DNA of 64,000 nucleotides, from contig NZ_VFPU01000001.1 of NCBI RefSeq assembly GCF_006716885.1, forward strand, positions 372,001-436,000. Direction: 5' to 3'. Positions within the stretch are counted from its first letter, which is position 1. Every line of letters begins with the position of its first letter. A program made the position numbers and the translations under genes. The DNA comes from Ornithinimicrobium humiphilum. GTDB taxonomy: Bacteria > Actinomycetota > Actinomycetes > Actinomycetales > Dermatophilaceae. This document shows positions 8,870 through 18,266 of this stretch, one piece after another. The notes below the pieces were generated by a model. The model made no database searches and was not told the DNA's origin. It saw only the letters and a list, made by a program, of their open reading frames with translations.

Positions 8870-11115
8870 CCGCACCGCTCCTGCACGTCGTCCCCGGGCC
8901 GGACGTGCACGGCGTCGCGCGGCACGGGGTGCTCGTCCACCCGCACCTGGACGACGCCGAGCTCCTCCGCGTCGAGCGGCTCGACGAGCTCGACCCGGAC
9001 GCGCTCGCCGGCCGGACGGTCGCGGTGCAGGTCACGGACCGGCTCCTCGCCGACGACCCGGGGGCCGCCGTCGAGGTGTGGCTGCGGGTCACCCGCGCCG
9101 CCGCCCGGGTCACCGCGGTGCTGCACGACCTGCCGCAGGCCTCCGACGGGCGCTGGCGCGAGGCCCGGACCCGGCTCTACGCCACGCTGGCCGCCACGTC
9201 GGACGACGTCGTCGTCGCCAGTCGTCACGAGCTGCTCCTGCTGACGGTCGCGCTGCGGGCCGCCCGCCCCGGGGCCGCGGAGGCCGTGCTGGCGCGGACG
9301 CACGTCATAGCCCTGCCCGTGGAACGGGACCCCGGCGCGGCCCCGCGTCCTCCGGAGGACCCGTCCGCACCCGCCACCGTCGTGACCCTGGGCCACATCT
9401 ATCCGGGCAAGGGGCTCGAGGAGACCGTCGACGCGACGGCGGCCGCCTCCCGCGACCCGCGACTGGCAGGTCGGTCGGTGGCCGCCTCCAACCTCGGCCG
9501 CGCCTCCGCCGGCCACGACGACCTGGTCGACGAGCTCGCCCGTCGGGCCACGGCCGCGGGCACCACGTGGACCACGAGCGGGTGGGTGGACGACGCCGAC
9601 CTGCCGGCGGCGCTCGCGGCGGCCACCGTCCCCGTCGCGGCCCACCAGCACCTGTCCGCCTCCGGCTCGATCGCGACCTGGCTCGGGGCAGGTCGACGGC
9701 CTGTCGTGCTGCGCTCGCGCTACTCCGCCGAGCTGGCGGAGCGGATGCCCGGCGCGCTCACCCTCGTCCGGCCCGACGAGCTCGCCGCCGCGGTCGCCGA
9801 CGCCCTCGCCGACCCCTCCTCGACCTGGCTCGACGACTCGGTCCGGCTGTCGCCCTCGGCCGCCGAGGCCGGGACCCGGCTGGGCGAGGTGGCGCGCGGG
9901 CCGGCGGTGTCGGTCGTCGTGCCCTGGTATCGCGACCAGGAGCTGCTCGACCTCCTCCTGCGCCGGGTCGCCGCCCAGACGGGGGTGGCCGGCGGCGTCG
10001 AGGTCGTGGTCGCCGACGACGGCTCGCCGGAGCCTCCGGACGTCCGGGGTGCGGGTCCCCTGCCCGTCCGGGTGGTGCGCCAGGAGGACCGCGGCTTCCG
10101 GGCGGGCGCCGCGCGCAACCTCGGTGCCCGGGCCGCGCGCGGTCGGGTGCTGGTCTTCCTCGACGGCGACACCGTGCCCGACGACGGCTACCTCGCCGCG
10201 ATGCAGCAGGCCTGTCTCGCCGAGCCGGTCCTGGCGGTGGGCCGCCGTCGGCACGCCGACCTGCGTGAGCTCCTGCGCGACGGAGGCACGACGTGGCCGC
10301 CGCCCGTGCCGCTGCCCGAGCCGGAGTGGCTCGCCCAGGGGTATGCCGAGACCTCCGACCTGCGCGCCGCCGACGACACCTCCTTCCGCTTCGTCATCTC
10401 CGCGGTGGCCGCGGCCTCACGGTCCGTCTGGGAGGCGACGGGCGGCTTCGACGAGTCGCTCGTGGGCTACGGCGGCGAGGACTGGGACCTGGCGTGGCGG
10501 GCGTGGCTCGCGGGCGTCGGCCTGCGGCACGTGCCCGGGGCCGTGGCCTGGCACGACGGTGCCGACCTCGACGGTCGCTCCGACGACCCGGCGGTCCTGG
10601 CCGAGGTCAAGAACGCCGAGACGGCGCGCCTCGCCCCGCTCCTGCCGCACCCGCTGGTGCGCGGCCGCGGCTGGACGCACGAGCAGCCCGACGTGGTCGC
10701 GGTGCTGCACGCCCGCGGCTGGAGCTCCGCGCAGGTCGCCGTCGTCACCGAGTCGCTGCTGCGGCATGGCGACGTCGGGCTGTGGGTGGTCGGCGCCGCC
10801 GACGTCCCGGCGGACCCGCGGGTGCGCGCCGGTCGGCCGCCGTTGCGCGTGCTGGGCAGGGCGCGTGCCCTGGTGGAGGTGCTGGAGCCGGTCTCCGTGG
10901 ACCGCCTGACCTGGGAGGCGTGGGCGGCCGACGTGTCGGGGTCGGGTGACGCCCTGACGTCCGGGCCCACGGCCGTGCAGGTCACCCTGACGAGGTCGGC
11001 CGGCGCCGCGCGGCTCGCGGGGCGTCTCCCGGAGCCGGCCTTCCTCCCGCCGGACGACCTCGAGCCCGTGGCCGTCGACGTCGTCGTCGAGCGGTGGCGG
11101 CAGGGCCACCCCTGA
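8866..11115 (+). CDS. two-domain glycosyltransferase (GT-B fused to GT2-type GT-A)
   Basis: A 749-residue protein, the second GT-B/GT-A fusion of the operon. The first 345 residues form a GT-B-like domain (TLGHIYPGKGLEETVDA; PVAAHQHLSASGSIATWLG). Then comes a GT2 domain starting VSVVVPWYRDQELLD, with VVADDGSPE, the ARNLGARAARG segment, the DxD motif FLDGDTVPDD, and the GFDESLVGYGGEDWDLAWR block of processive or polymerising glycosyltransferases. About 150 further residues without a recognisable motif close the protein. The GTG overlaps the previous stop. The gene ends the operon; PhoD starts 26 bases later and may be co-transcribed. Confidence 0.85.
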   Translation: MTAPLLHVVPGPDVHGVARHGVLVHPHLDDAELLRVERLDELDPDALAGRTVAVQVTDRLLADDPGAAVEVWLRVTRAAARVTAVLHDLPQASDGRWREARTRLYATLAATSDDVVVASRHELLLLTVALRAARPGAAEAVLARTHVIALPVERDPGAAPRPPEDPSAPATVVTLGHIYPGKGLEETVDATAAASRDPRLAGRSVAASNLGRASAGHDDLVDELARRATAAGTTWTTSGWVDDADLPAALAAATVPVAAHQHLSASGSIATWLGAGRRPVVLRSRYSAELAERMPGALTLVRPDELAAAVADALADPSSTWLDDSVRLSPSAAEAGTRLGEVARGPAVSVVVPWYRDQELLDLLLRRVAAQTGVAGGVEVVVADDGSPEPPDVRGAGPLPVRVVRQEDRGFRAGAARNLGARAARGRVLVFLDGDTVPDDGYLAAMQQACLAEPVLAVGRRRHADLRELLRDGGTTWPPPVPLPEPEWLAQGYAETSDLRAADDTSFRFVISAVAAASRSVWEATGGFDESLVGYGGEDWDLAWRAWLAGVGLRHVPGAVAWHDGADLDGRSDDPAVLAEVKNAETARLAPLLPHPLVRGRGWTHEQPDVVAVLHARGWSSAQVAVVTESLLRHGDVGLWVVGAADVPADPRVRAGRPPLRVLGRARALVEVLEPVSVDRLTWEAWAADVSGSGDALTSGPTAVQVTLTRSAGAARLAGRLPEPAFLPPDDLEPVAVDVVVERWRQGHP

Positions 11116-11141
11116 GCGCGACCACGGGGCAGACTGGGGAC

Positions 11142-12935
11142 ATGGCGGAGGACCTGGTGCTCGGCCCGCTGCTGCGGCACGTCGACGCGACCTCGGCGGC
11201 GGTCTGGGTGGAGACCGGGCGGGCGGGAAAGGTCGCGGTGCGCCTGATCGAGCAGCCCGACCGGGTCTGGCGGGCCCGCACCTTCGCCGTGCACGGCCAC
11301 CACTACGCGCTCGTCGAGGTGGACGGCCTCGATCCTGGCACGCGCACGGCATACCAGGTGCTGGTCGACGGCGAGGTGGTCTGGCCGCCGGCTGGCACCG
11401 ACCTGCCCGCGAGCACGCTGACGACCCTGCCCGAGGACGGCGCCGTGCGGCTGGCGTTCGGCTCGTGCCGCACGAGCGTGCCGCACGACGCGGTCCACCA
11501 CCTCAGCCACGGCGTCGACGCGCTGCGCTCCTACGCCCTGGCGCTCGCCGACGGCGACCCCGGCCCGCTCGGGACCCCGCCCCAGCTGCTCCTGCTGCTG
11601 GGCGACCAGGTGTACGCCGACTCCACCAGCGCCGCGATGCGCGAGTTCATCGCGGCGCGGCGGGATCTCGACGAGGAGCCCGGGCCGGAGCTGGCTGACT
11701 ACGAGGAGTACGCCCACCTCTACCGCCTCGCGTGGAGCGAGCCCGCGCTGCGCTGGCTCCTCTCCTGGCTGCCCTCGCTGATGATCTTCGACGACCACGA
11801 CGTGCGGGACGACTGGAACACCTCGCAGCAGTGGCGCGAGGAGATGGAGGCCACCAGCTGGTGGCACGGCCGCATCGTCGCCGGGCTGGGCTCCTACTGG
11901 GTCTACCAGCACCTGGGCAACCTCTCGCCCGCAGCGCGGGCCGAGGACCCGCTGTGGGTCGAGCTGCGCCGCCGCCAGGAGGGGGCCGGGGAGGCCGAGG
12001 TCGACCTGACCGACGCCGTCGACGCCTTCGCCGAGCGCACCGACGCCGAGCCGCTGAGCTACCGGTGGAGCTACACCCACCGCCTCGGCCGCAACCGGCT
12101 CGTCGTCGTCGACTCGCGGGCCTCGCGCCGCCTCGACCCGGGGGACCGCGCGATGCTCGACGAGCGCGAGACGCGCTGGGTGGACGAGCAGCTGGTCGGC
12201 GACGTCGACCACCTGCTCGTGGGCACCTCGCTGCCCTTCCTGCTGCCCCGCGGCCTGCACCACCTGGAGTCCTGGAACGAGGCCCTCGTCAACGGCGGGT
12301 GGGGGCACCGCCTCACCGGGGTGGGGGAGCGGCTGCGGCAGGAGCTGGACCTCGAGCACTGGGGCGCCTTCGCCGCCTCCTTCGACCGGGTCGCGGAGAT
12401 GGTCGACGAGGTGGCCGATGGCCGGCGGGGCGCCGCCCCCTCGTCGGTCCTCTTCCTGTCCGGGGACGTGCACCACTCCTACGTCACGGAGGTCGAGCGG
12501 AGGACCGGCTCCCGCATCCTGCAGCTGGTCTGCTCACCCATCCGCAACCCCCTGCCCCGGGCGGCGCGCGCCATCGTCGCGGGGCTCTCGCACGGCGCCC
12601 GGCCATTGGGGACCCTCCTCGCCCGGTCGGCGCGGGTGCCGGACCCGCGGTGGGACTGGCACGGCGTCGCGGGCCCGTGGTTCGACAACAACCTCGCCCT
12701 GCTCGAGCTCGACGGCACCGACCTGCGCGCCGCCTGGGTGGGCGGGAAGGTGCTCGGTGGCGAGCACGACCGCCCCCGGCTGGCCGTCGTCGCCGACCTC
12801 GAGCTCGACGTCCCGCCGGTCGGGTCGGAGCACCACGACGCCGTGGCGCGGGTCCACCCCGGGGTGGTGGGTGGCATGCGCGGCCGCCTGCGGCGACTTC
12901 GCGAACGGCTGGTCGCCCGGCGGTCGCTGCGGTAG
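11142..12935 (+). CDS. PhoD-like alkaline phosphatase family protein
   Basis: A 597-residue metallophosphoesterase of the PhoD family. An N-terminal beta-sandwich (about residues 5-95, GPLLRHVDATSAAVWVET) precedes the catalytic domain with LAFGSCRTS, LLLLGDQVYADS, MIFDDHDVRDDWN and FLSGDVHHSY, which supply the metal ligands. No twin-arginine signal peptide is visible, unlike secreted PhoD, so it is probably cytoplasmic. The ATG at 11142 was chosen over an upstream in-frame start at 11094 because it follows GGGGA and avoids overlap with the glycosyltransferase gene. Substrate unknown; phosphodiester or phospholipid hydrolysis is usual for the family. Confidence 0.85.
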   Translation: MAEDLVLGPLLRHVDATSAAVWVETGRAGKVAVRLIEQPDRVWRARTFAVHGHHYALVEVDGLDPGTRTAYQVLVDGEVVWPPAGTDLPASTLTTLPEDGAVRLAFGSCRTSVPHDAVHHLSHGVDALRSYALALADGDPGPLGTPPQLLLLLGDQVYADSTSAAMREFIAARRDLDEEPGPELADYEEYAHLYRLAWSEPALRWLLSWLPSLMIFDDHDVRDDWNTSQQWREEMEATSWWHGRIVAGLGSYWVYQHLGNLSPAARAEDPLWVELRRRQEGAGEAEVDLTDAVDAFAERTDAEPLSYRWSYTHRLGRNRLVVVDSRASRRLDPGDRAMLDERETRWVDEQLVGDVDHLLVGTSLPFLLPRGLHHLESWNEALVNGGWGHRLTGVGERLRQELDLEHWGAFAASFDRVAEMVDEVADGRRGAAPSSVLFLSGDVHHSYVTEVERRTGSRILQLVCSPIRNPLPRAARAIVAGLSHGARPLGTLLARSARVPDPRWDWHGVAGPWFDNNLALLELDGTDLRAAWVGGKVLGGEHDRPRLAVVADLELDVPPVGSEHHDAVARVHPGVVGGMRGRLRRLRERLVARRSLR

Positions 12936-13006
12936 GAGACGTGCCGGCCGCTGGTACCTTCCGTGCTGGACCCCCCGACCGCCCCTGTCCCCCGAGGAGC
13001 ATCCCC

Positions 13007-13699
13007 GTGACGGACTCTGCCCTGGAGACCTGGCGCGACGACGCCGCGGCGGGCTCCGTCCCGTTCTCCGAGGCCATCCGCACCGGCACCCGCCAGGTGC
13101 ACGAGGAGGCCGAGACCTCCGACTTCATGGCCCGGATGCTCGACGGGCAGGTCGCCCTGGAGGGGTATGCCGCGCTCGCCGCCGAGCACTGGGTGATCTA
13201 CGGGGCCCTGGAGGAGACGGCGGCCCGGCTCGCCGCCGACCCGGTCGTGGCGGCTTTCCTCGACCCCGCGCTGGAGCGGCTGCCCGCCCTGGAGGCCGAC
13301 CTCGCCGTGCTGGTGGGCCCCGACTTCCGTGGGGGTATCGCTCCCAGCGCGGCCGCGCACGCCTACGCCGACCGGATCCGCGGCTGCGCGTCCTGGCCCG
13401 GCGGCTTCGTGGCGCACCACTACACGCGCTACCTCGGCGACCTGTCGGGCGGCCTCGCGCTGGGCCGCATCCTGGCCCGCACCTACGGCCTGGTGCCGGG
13501 CGAGGACGGCCTGCGCTTCTACGACTTCCGGGCGATCCCGAAGCCGAAGCCCTACAAGGACGCCTACCGCCACGCCCTCGACATCCTCCCCCTGTCGACG
13601 GGGGAGCGGGAGCGTGTCGTCGAGGAGGCGCGCGTGGCCTTCCGGCACAACGCCGCGGTCTTCGCCGATCTCGGACGTCGGTTCTCGGCCACAGGCTGA
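13007..13699 (+). CDS. biliverdin-producing heme oxygenase (HmuO-like)
   Basis: A 230-residue heme oxygenase that would split heme to biliverdin, CO and iron. The proximal heme ligand is the His in GTRQVHEEAE (H32), and the distal helix carries YLGDLSGGLALGRI, the hallmark glycine-rich motif of the HmuO family. The C-terminal FRHNAAVFADLG is also typical. GTG at 13007 has GAGGAG nine bases upstream. No heme-uptake genes are next to it, so a role in iron recovery or heme turnover is inferred only from the family. A bidirectional hairpin follows. Confidence 0.93.
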   Translation: MTDSALETWRDDAAAGSVPFSEAIRTGTRQVHEEAETSDFMARMLDGQVALEGYAALAAEHWVIYGALEETAARLAADPVVAAFLDPALERLPALEADLAVLVGPDFRGGIAPSAAAHAYADRIRGCASWPGGFVAHHYTRYLGDLSGGLALGRILARTYGLVPGEDGLRFYDFRAIPKPKPYKDAYRHALDILPLSTGERERVVEEARVAFRHNAAVFADLGRRFSATG

Positions 13700-13785
13700 G
13701 TGCTGCAAGTGCACCACCGACGTCGGGCCGGACGACCGGCGAGCGATCTGTCTGGGGCACTCGCACCGGGTGCCCGGCACAAGAA

Positions 13786-13821
13786 GACCGGCCCGGCCTG
13801 CTCTCGCAGGCCGGGCCGGTC
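13786..13821. terminator. bidirectional hairpin between heme oxygenase and tRNA-Pro
   Basis: A perfect 16-bp stem (13786-13801 with 13806-13821) closes a TCTC loop. On the minus strand it is followed by TCTTCTT, so it should end the tRNA transcript; on the plus strand it can end the heme oxygenase transcript. Confidence 0.85.
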
Positions 13822-13824
13822 TCG

Positions 13825-13901
<77 letters not shown>

Positions 13902-14001
13902 TGGCTCGCTCCCCGTCGTCTCCGGCGGGCAGCGTCGACAAGGATAACGCACACCGTCGGCTGCGCCGAATCCCGCCCGGGTCGTCGCGGACGCGGCCCG
14001 T

Positions 14002-14988
14002 TCAGCCTGCCGGGAGCAGGGTCAGCAGGGTCGCCTCGGGCCGGCAGCAGAAGCGGAACGGCGTGTAGGGATTGCCACCCAGACCGGCGGAGACGTGCAG
14101 CCAGGCGGCGTCCGGGGGAGCGGCTGAGGAAGGGGTGCTGCCGGCCCCGGGCCACCAGCGGGACAGGCCCGACGCCCGTGACGTGTCGAGGTCGCAGTTG
14201 GTGACCAGGGCGCCGACGAAGGGCACCTGCAGCTGCCCGCCGTGCGTGTGCCCCGCGATCAGCAGCTGCGCCCCGTCGGACGCCATCGCGTCGAGCACCC
14301 GCTGGTAGGGCGCGTGGGTGACCCCGACGGTGAGGTCGGCGTCGGGGGCGGCCGGGCCCGCCACGGAGGCGTAGTCGTCGTAGCGCAGGTGTGGGTCGTC
14401 CACGCCGACGAGCTCCAGGCGCAGGCCGCCCACGTCGAGGCGCCCGCGGGCGTTGGTCAGGTCGAGCCAGCCGCCCCGGCCCAGCCCGGCCACGAGGTCC
14501 TCGGTCGGCAACCGGTGCGGGTCCCGGGGATCGGCCGGCCCCGGGCCGTGCTGGCCGGGCTCGGGCCTGGTGGTCCGCTCGGCCTTGACGTGGCTGTCGT
14601 CGAGGTAGCGCAGGGGGTTCTTGGCCCGGGGCGGGAAGTAGTCGTTGCTGCCCAGGACGAAGGCGCCCGGGACGTCGAGCAGCTCGCCGTAGGCCTCCAG
14701 CAGCGCCGGGACCGCGTCGCGGGCGGCGATGTTGTCGCCGGTGGTGACGACGAGGTCGGGGTGCAGCGCGGCCAGGCCGGCGACCCACTCCCGCTTGCGG
14801 TGCTGGCGCGGCACGAGGTGCAGGTCGGACAGGTGCAGCACCCGCAGCGGGGAGGCCCCCGGGGGCAGGCAGGGCACCTCGACCCGGCGCAGCGCGAACC
14901 ACCGCGGCTCCACCCAGGTGGCGTAGGCGGCCGCTCCCGCGGCGAGCGCCGCGCCGGTTCCGAGCACACCCCATACCGGTCGAGTCAT
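14002..14988 (-). CDS. membrane-anchored metallophosphoesterase (YkuE/LpxH-like)
   Basis: A 328-residue calcineurin-like phosphoesterase. A single hydrophobic segment at residues 4-23 (VWGVLGTGAALAAGAAAYAT) should anchor it in the membrane. The catalytic domain shows LHLSDLHLVP (D-x-H), TGDN, the GSND block and GHTHGGQL, which together bind two metal ions. Such proteins hydrolyse phosphodiester or phospholipid-type substrates. The ATG at 14988 is the natural start; the much longer open frame upstream is a GC-rich artefact that runs antisense through yqeY. Convergent with nothing on the left except the tRNA gene on the same strand. Confidence 0.85.
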   Translation of the reverse strand: MTRPVWGVLGTGAALAAGAAAYATWVEPRWFALRRVEVPCLPPGASPLRVLHLSDLHLVPRQHRKREWVAGLAALHPDLVVTTGDNIAARDAVPALLEAYGELLDVPGAFVLGSNDYFPPRAKNPLRYLDDSHVKAERTTRPEPGQHGPGPADPRDPHRLPTEDLVAGLGRGGWLDLTNARGRLDVGGLRLELVGVDDPHLRYDDYASVAGPAAPDADLTVGVTHAPYQRVLDAMASDGAQLLIAGHTHGGQLQVPFVGALVTNCDLDTSRASGLSRWWPGAGSTPSSAAPPDAAWLHVSAGLGGNPYTPFRFCCRPEATLLTLLPAG

Positions 14989-15060
14989 GCCCCCGATCCT
15001 CGCAGGTGGTCCCGGGAAAGGCGGTGCCCGCCCGAGCCCGCGGGTGAGAGACTGGCTGCC

Positions 15061-15528
15061 ATGACGACAGAGCAGACCGGACTCAAGGCGACCCTGCAGC
15101 GCGACCTCACCGAGGCCATGCGCGCCCAGGACAAGGTGCGGGCCGGCACGCTGCGGATGGCCCTGACCGCCGTCACCAACGAGGAGGTCGCGGGCAAGGA
15201 GCAGCGCACCCTCTCCGAGGAGGAGGTGCTGCGCGTGGTCGCCAAGGAGGCCAAGAAGCGCCGCGAGGCCGCCGAGGCCTACACCGGGGCGGGGCGCCCC
15301 GAGCTGGCGGCGCAGGAGGAGGCCGAGCTGGCGGTGCTCGAGGGCTACCTGCCGGCGCAGCTGGACGACGCCGAGCTCACCCGGCTCGCCCAGGAGACCG
15401 TCGCCGAGCTCGGGGTCTCCGGGATGGCCGGCATGGGCCAGGTCATGAAGGCGCTGCAGCCCAAGATCGCAGGGCGCGCCGAGGGTGGCCGGGTGGCCGC
15501 CGCGGTGCGCGCGGCGCTCGGCGCCTGA
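15061..15528 (+). CDS. GatB/YqeY domain-containing protein
   Basis: A 155-residue YqeY-family protein. The family shares the tRNA-binding tail domain of the amidotransferase subunit GatB. Visible features are LKATLQRDLTEAMRAQDK at the start, the charged helix with EVVRVVAKEAKKRRE-like sequence, LEGYLPAQLDDAEL, and the C-terminal GGRVAAAVRAAL. Length is standard. The ATG at 15061 starts 72 bases from the divergent metallophosphoesterase start. Exact role in the cell is not established for the family; tRNA-related function is inferred. Confidence 0.9.
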   Translation: MTTEQTGLKATLQRDLTEAMRAQDKVRAGTLRMALTAVTNEEVAGKEQRTLSEEEVLRVVAKEAKKRREAAEAYTGAGRPELAAQEEAELAVLEGYLPAQLDDAELTRLAQETVAELGVSGMAGMGQVMKALQPKIAGRAEGGRVAAAVRAALGA

Positions 15529-15543
15529 CGTCCCGAGGACGCG

Positions 15544-15579
15544 GAGAGGCGGCGCGGGCCGGCGCCCGCGCCGCCTCTC
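15544..15579. terminator. bidirectional terminator between yqeY and the PBP gene
   Basis: A perfect 16-bp stem (15544-15559 with 15564-15579) and a CGGC loop lie between two convergent genes, 15 bases after the YqeY stop and 9 bases after the PBP stop on the other strand. Confidence 0.85.
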
Positions 15580-15587
15580 TCGTGCGC

Positions 15588-18230
15588 CTAGGAGTCCTCG
15601 CCGTCCCCGGGTGACCCGTCGTTGCCGCCGCCGCCACCGTTGCCGGGGCCACCGCCGTTGCCGGGGCCACCGCCGTTGCCGGGGCCACCGCCGTTGCCGT
15701 TGCCGGGGCCGCCGTCGTTCCCACCGCCACCGGTGTCGCCGCCGTCGCCCGGCGGGTCGGTGCCGGGGTCGGGGGTCGACGGCGCGGACGGGGGCGGTGC
15801 CGAGGTCGTCCCGCCGGAGGTGGACGGGCGCGAGGGCTGGACCACGCCCGGGCGGCCGGTCGAGACGTGCAGGACCACCTGGCGGGAGGTCTGGATCGAG
15901 CTGCCCACGCCCGGCGTCGTGTAGAGGACCGTGCCCGCGGGCGAGCCGGAGGCGACGTCCTGGGTCGTCGCGGTCAGACCCGCCTCGCGCAGCTTCTCGC
16001 GCGCGGCCTCCTGGTCGAGGCCGATGACCGGCGGGATGGTGACGCGGCGGCCGTTGAGGATCTCCTGCGACGGCTTCTCCCAGTCCTCGACGGGCAGGCC
16101 CTCGGAGGCCATGTCCATGATCTTCTTCCACGTCGGGGCCGCCAGCGAGGAGCCGAAGAGCGGACCGTCGATGTAGGTGTCGCCGATCGTGAGGTTCTCG
16201 CGGTCGGCGCCCGGGGAGGCACCGGTCGGCACGCCGACGAAGACCGCGGCGGACAGCTGCTTGGTGAAGCCGGCGAACCAGGTGTGGGTCGAGTTGTTGT
16301 TGGTGCCGGTCTTGCCGCCCGCGGGGCGGTTGCCGGCGAGGATCGCCTGGAAGCCCGAGCCCTGCGGGCTGACGACGCCCTTGAGCAGCTCGACGGTGCC
16401 GAGGGCGATCTCCTCGTCGAGGACGCGCTCGCACTCGGGCAGGTCGAGCGGGATCTCGTTGCCGTTGCCGTCGACGATCTTGGTGACCGGGACCGGCGGG
16501 CAGTAGATGCCGCCGGAGGCGAAGGTCGCGTAGGAGGCCGCCACCGTCATCGGGGAGGCGTAGTCCGATCCGAGCACGATGGCCGGCGGGAAGGGGCTGA
16601 ACTGCTCGCCGGTGCTGTCGTGCATGCCCAGCCGCGTCATCGTCTCCACGATGTCGCAGGTGCCGACCTGGGAGGCCAGCGTCGCGAAGGCGGTGTTGAT
16701 CGACAGCGCGGTCGCCTTGCGCAGCGTGATCTGCCGGTCGTGGTTGAGGTCGGAGGCGTTGCGGACCGTCCAGTAGTCCTCACCGATCGTGCAGCCCTCC
16801 TGGAAGTCCTCGGGCTTGAAGACGGCCACGGGGTGGACGCTGCCGGTCGGGGACTGCGGGCTCTCGGGGTTGTTGATCCACACCCCCGAGGCGTCGGCCT
16901 GCTGCGGCGGCGGCATCTCCAGGGTCGCCTCGATCGGCACGCCCTTCTCCAGCGCCTCGACGACGGTGTAGGCCTTCGCGACCGAGCCCAGCTCCATACC
17001 GCCCGGGCCGCCGTAGGCGCTGTCGACGTTCCAGTTGATCGAGGTGGTGGTGACCTTGTCGCCCGACTCGTCGAAGGTGTACTTGCTCGACTGGTGGAAG
17101 GCGAGCACCTTGCCGGTGCCCGGCTCGATGATCGTGGCCGCCGAGCCGATGTTGTACTTGTTCTTCGGGGTGGTCTCGCGCAGGATCTTGCGCAGCTCGC
17201 TGTTGATCTTGCTGTCCAGCGTCGTGGTGATCGTCAGACCGCCGGTCGTGAGGTTCTCGAGGCGCTCCTCCTGCGTCGCGCCGAGGGCCGGCTGGCGCAG
17301 CAGCCACGCGGTGACGTAGTCGCAGAAGTAGGGGTTGCGCGAGTTGATGCAGGAGCGCTGGCTGTCGGTCAGCTCCAGCTCGATCGGGCTCGCGGTGGCC
17401 TCGGCCCACTCCTCCTTGGTGATGTAGCCCTGGTTGAGCATGTTGTTGAGCACGGTGTTGCGCCGCGCCGTGGAGGTCTCGATGTCGTAGACCGGGTTGG
17501 TCGTGGAGGGGGCGCGGACGATGCCGGCCAGGGTCGCCGCCTGGGCGATGTTGAGGTCCTTGGCCTTGACGTTGAAGTAGTGCCGCGCGGCCGCCTCGAC
17601 GCCGTAGACGTTGTCGCCGTAGAAGGCCAGGTTGAGGTAGCCGGTGAGGATCTCGTCCTTGGTCAGGCGCTCCTCGAGGGTGACGGCGTACTTGAGCTCG
17701 CGCAGCTTGCGGATGTAGCCCTCCATGCCGCCGCGGGCGCGCAGCTGCTTGAGGGCCTCGGCGTCGCGCTCCTTGACCGCCTCCTGCTCGAGCGCCATCT
17801 TGATGTACTGCTGGGTCAGGGTGGAGCCACCCTGGGTGCGGTCGCTGGTGGCGTTGGAGACCACGGCACGGGCCAGCGCCTCGACGTCGAGGCCGCCGTG
17901 CTGGAAGAAGCGCTCGTCCTCGATGGCGATCTGCGCGTTCTTCATGTGCGGGGAGATCTCGTCGCTGTCGACGATGATGCGGTTCTGCTTCGCCGGTGTG
18001 GCGAGGATGGCGCCGTCGGCCGTGAGGATGCGCGACTGCTGCGCCAGGGGGTTCTGGTCGAGGTCGCCGGGCAGGCGCTCGAACATGCCGACACCCTCGC
18101 GCGCGGCGAGCCCGGCGGCGCCGATCACGGGCGCGGCGAGTCCGGCGGCGATGACACCCATCAGCATCGCGACGGCGAGGAACACCCCGAGGAGCGAGGT
18201 CACCCGCGCGACGGTCAGAGCAGAACGCAT
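15588..18230 (-). CDS. bifunctional penicillin-binding protein (class A PBP) with PASTA domain
   Basis: An 880-residue cell-wall synthase. Residues 10-40 form one membrane anchor. The glycosyltransferase (GT51) domain carries EDERFFQHGGLD and QGGSTLTQQYIKM; the transpeptidase domain has the serine nucleophile motif GSVAKAY, SIN in ALSINTAF, and KTG in GGKTGTNNNSTHTW. A PASTA domain (about residues 715-780, TIPPVIGLDQEAAREKL) follows, then a Pro/Thr-rich linker and a Gly/Asn/Pro-rich tail. It polymerises and cross-links peptidoglycan outside the membrane. The ATG at 18230 starts just before the anchor. The tail is encoded by 18-bp tandem repeats and is likely variable in length. Confidence 0.95.
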   Translation of the reverse strand: MRSALTVARVTSLLGVFLAVAMLMGVIAAGLAAPVIGAAGLAAREGVGMFERLPGDLDQNPLAQQSRILTADGAILATPAKQNRIIVDSDEISPHMKNAQIAIEDERFFQHGGLDVEALARAVVSNATSDRTQGGSTLTQQYIKMALEQEAVKERDAEALKQLRARGGMEGYIRKLRELKYAVTLEERLTKDEILTGYLNLAFYGDNVYGVEAAARHYFNVKAKDLNIAQAATLAGIVRAPSTTNPVYDIETSTARRNTVLNNMLNQGYITKEEWAEATASPIELELTDSQRSCINSRNPYFCDYVTAWLLRQPALGATQEERLENLTTGGLTITTTLDSKINSELRKILRETTPKNKYNIGSAATIIEPGTGKVLAFHQSSKYTFDESGDKVTTTSINWNVDSAYGGPGGMELGSVAKAYTVVEALEKGVPIEATLEMPPPQQADASGVWINNPESPQSPTGSVHPVAVFKPEDFQEGCTIGEDYWTVRNASDLNHDRQITLRKATALSINTAFATLASQVGTCDIVETMTRLGMHDSTGEQFSPFPPAIVLGSDYASPMTVAASYATFASGGIYCPPVPVTKIVDGNGNEIPLDLPECERVLDEEIALGTVELLKGVVSPQGSGFQAILAGNRPAGGKTGTNNNSTHTWFAGFTKQLSAAVFVGVPTGASPGADRENLTIGDTYIDGPLFGSSLAAPTWKKIMDMASEGLPVEDWEKPSQEILNGRRVTIPPVIGLDQEAAREKLREAGLTATTQDVASGSPAGTVLYTTPGVGSSIQTSRQVVLHVSTGRPGVVQPSRPSTSGGTTSAPPPSAPSTPDPGTDPPGDGGDTGGGGNDGGPGNGNGGGPGNGGGPGNGGGPGNGGGGGNDGSPGDGEDS
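15637..15690 (-). repeat. 18-bp tandem repeat in the PBP tail
   Basis: Three perfect copies of CCGTTGCCGGGGCCACCG (plus strand) with degenerate copies on either side. They encode the GGPGNG-type tail after the PASTA domain; copy number may vary by slippage. Confidence 0.85.
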
Positions 18231-18266
18231 GGCACAACGGTACGGGACGAGCCTGAAAAGCCCCCG

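Noticed and set aside
14989-16434. Upstream extension of the metallophosphoesterase frame
   Set aside because: It runs antisense to yqeY and through the PBP gene in another frame; the protein has a natural start at 14988.
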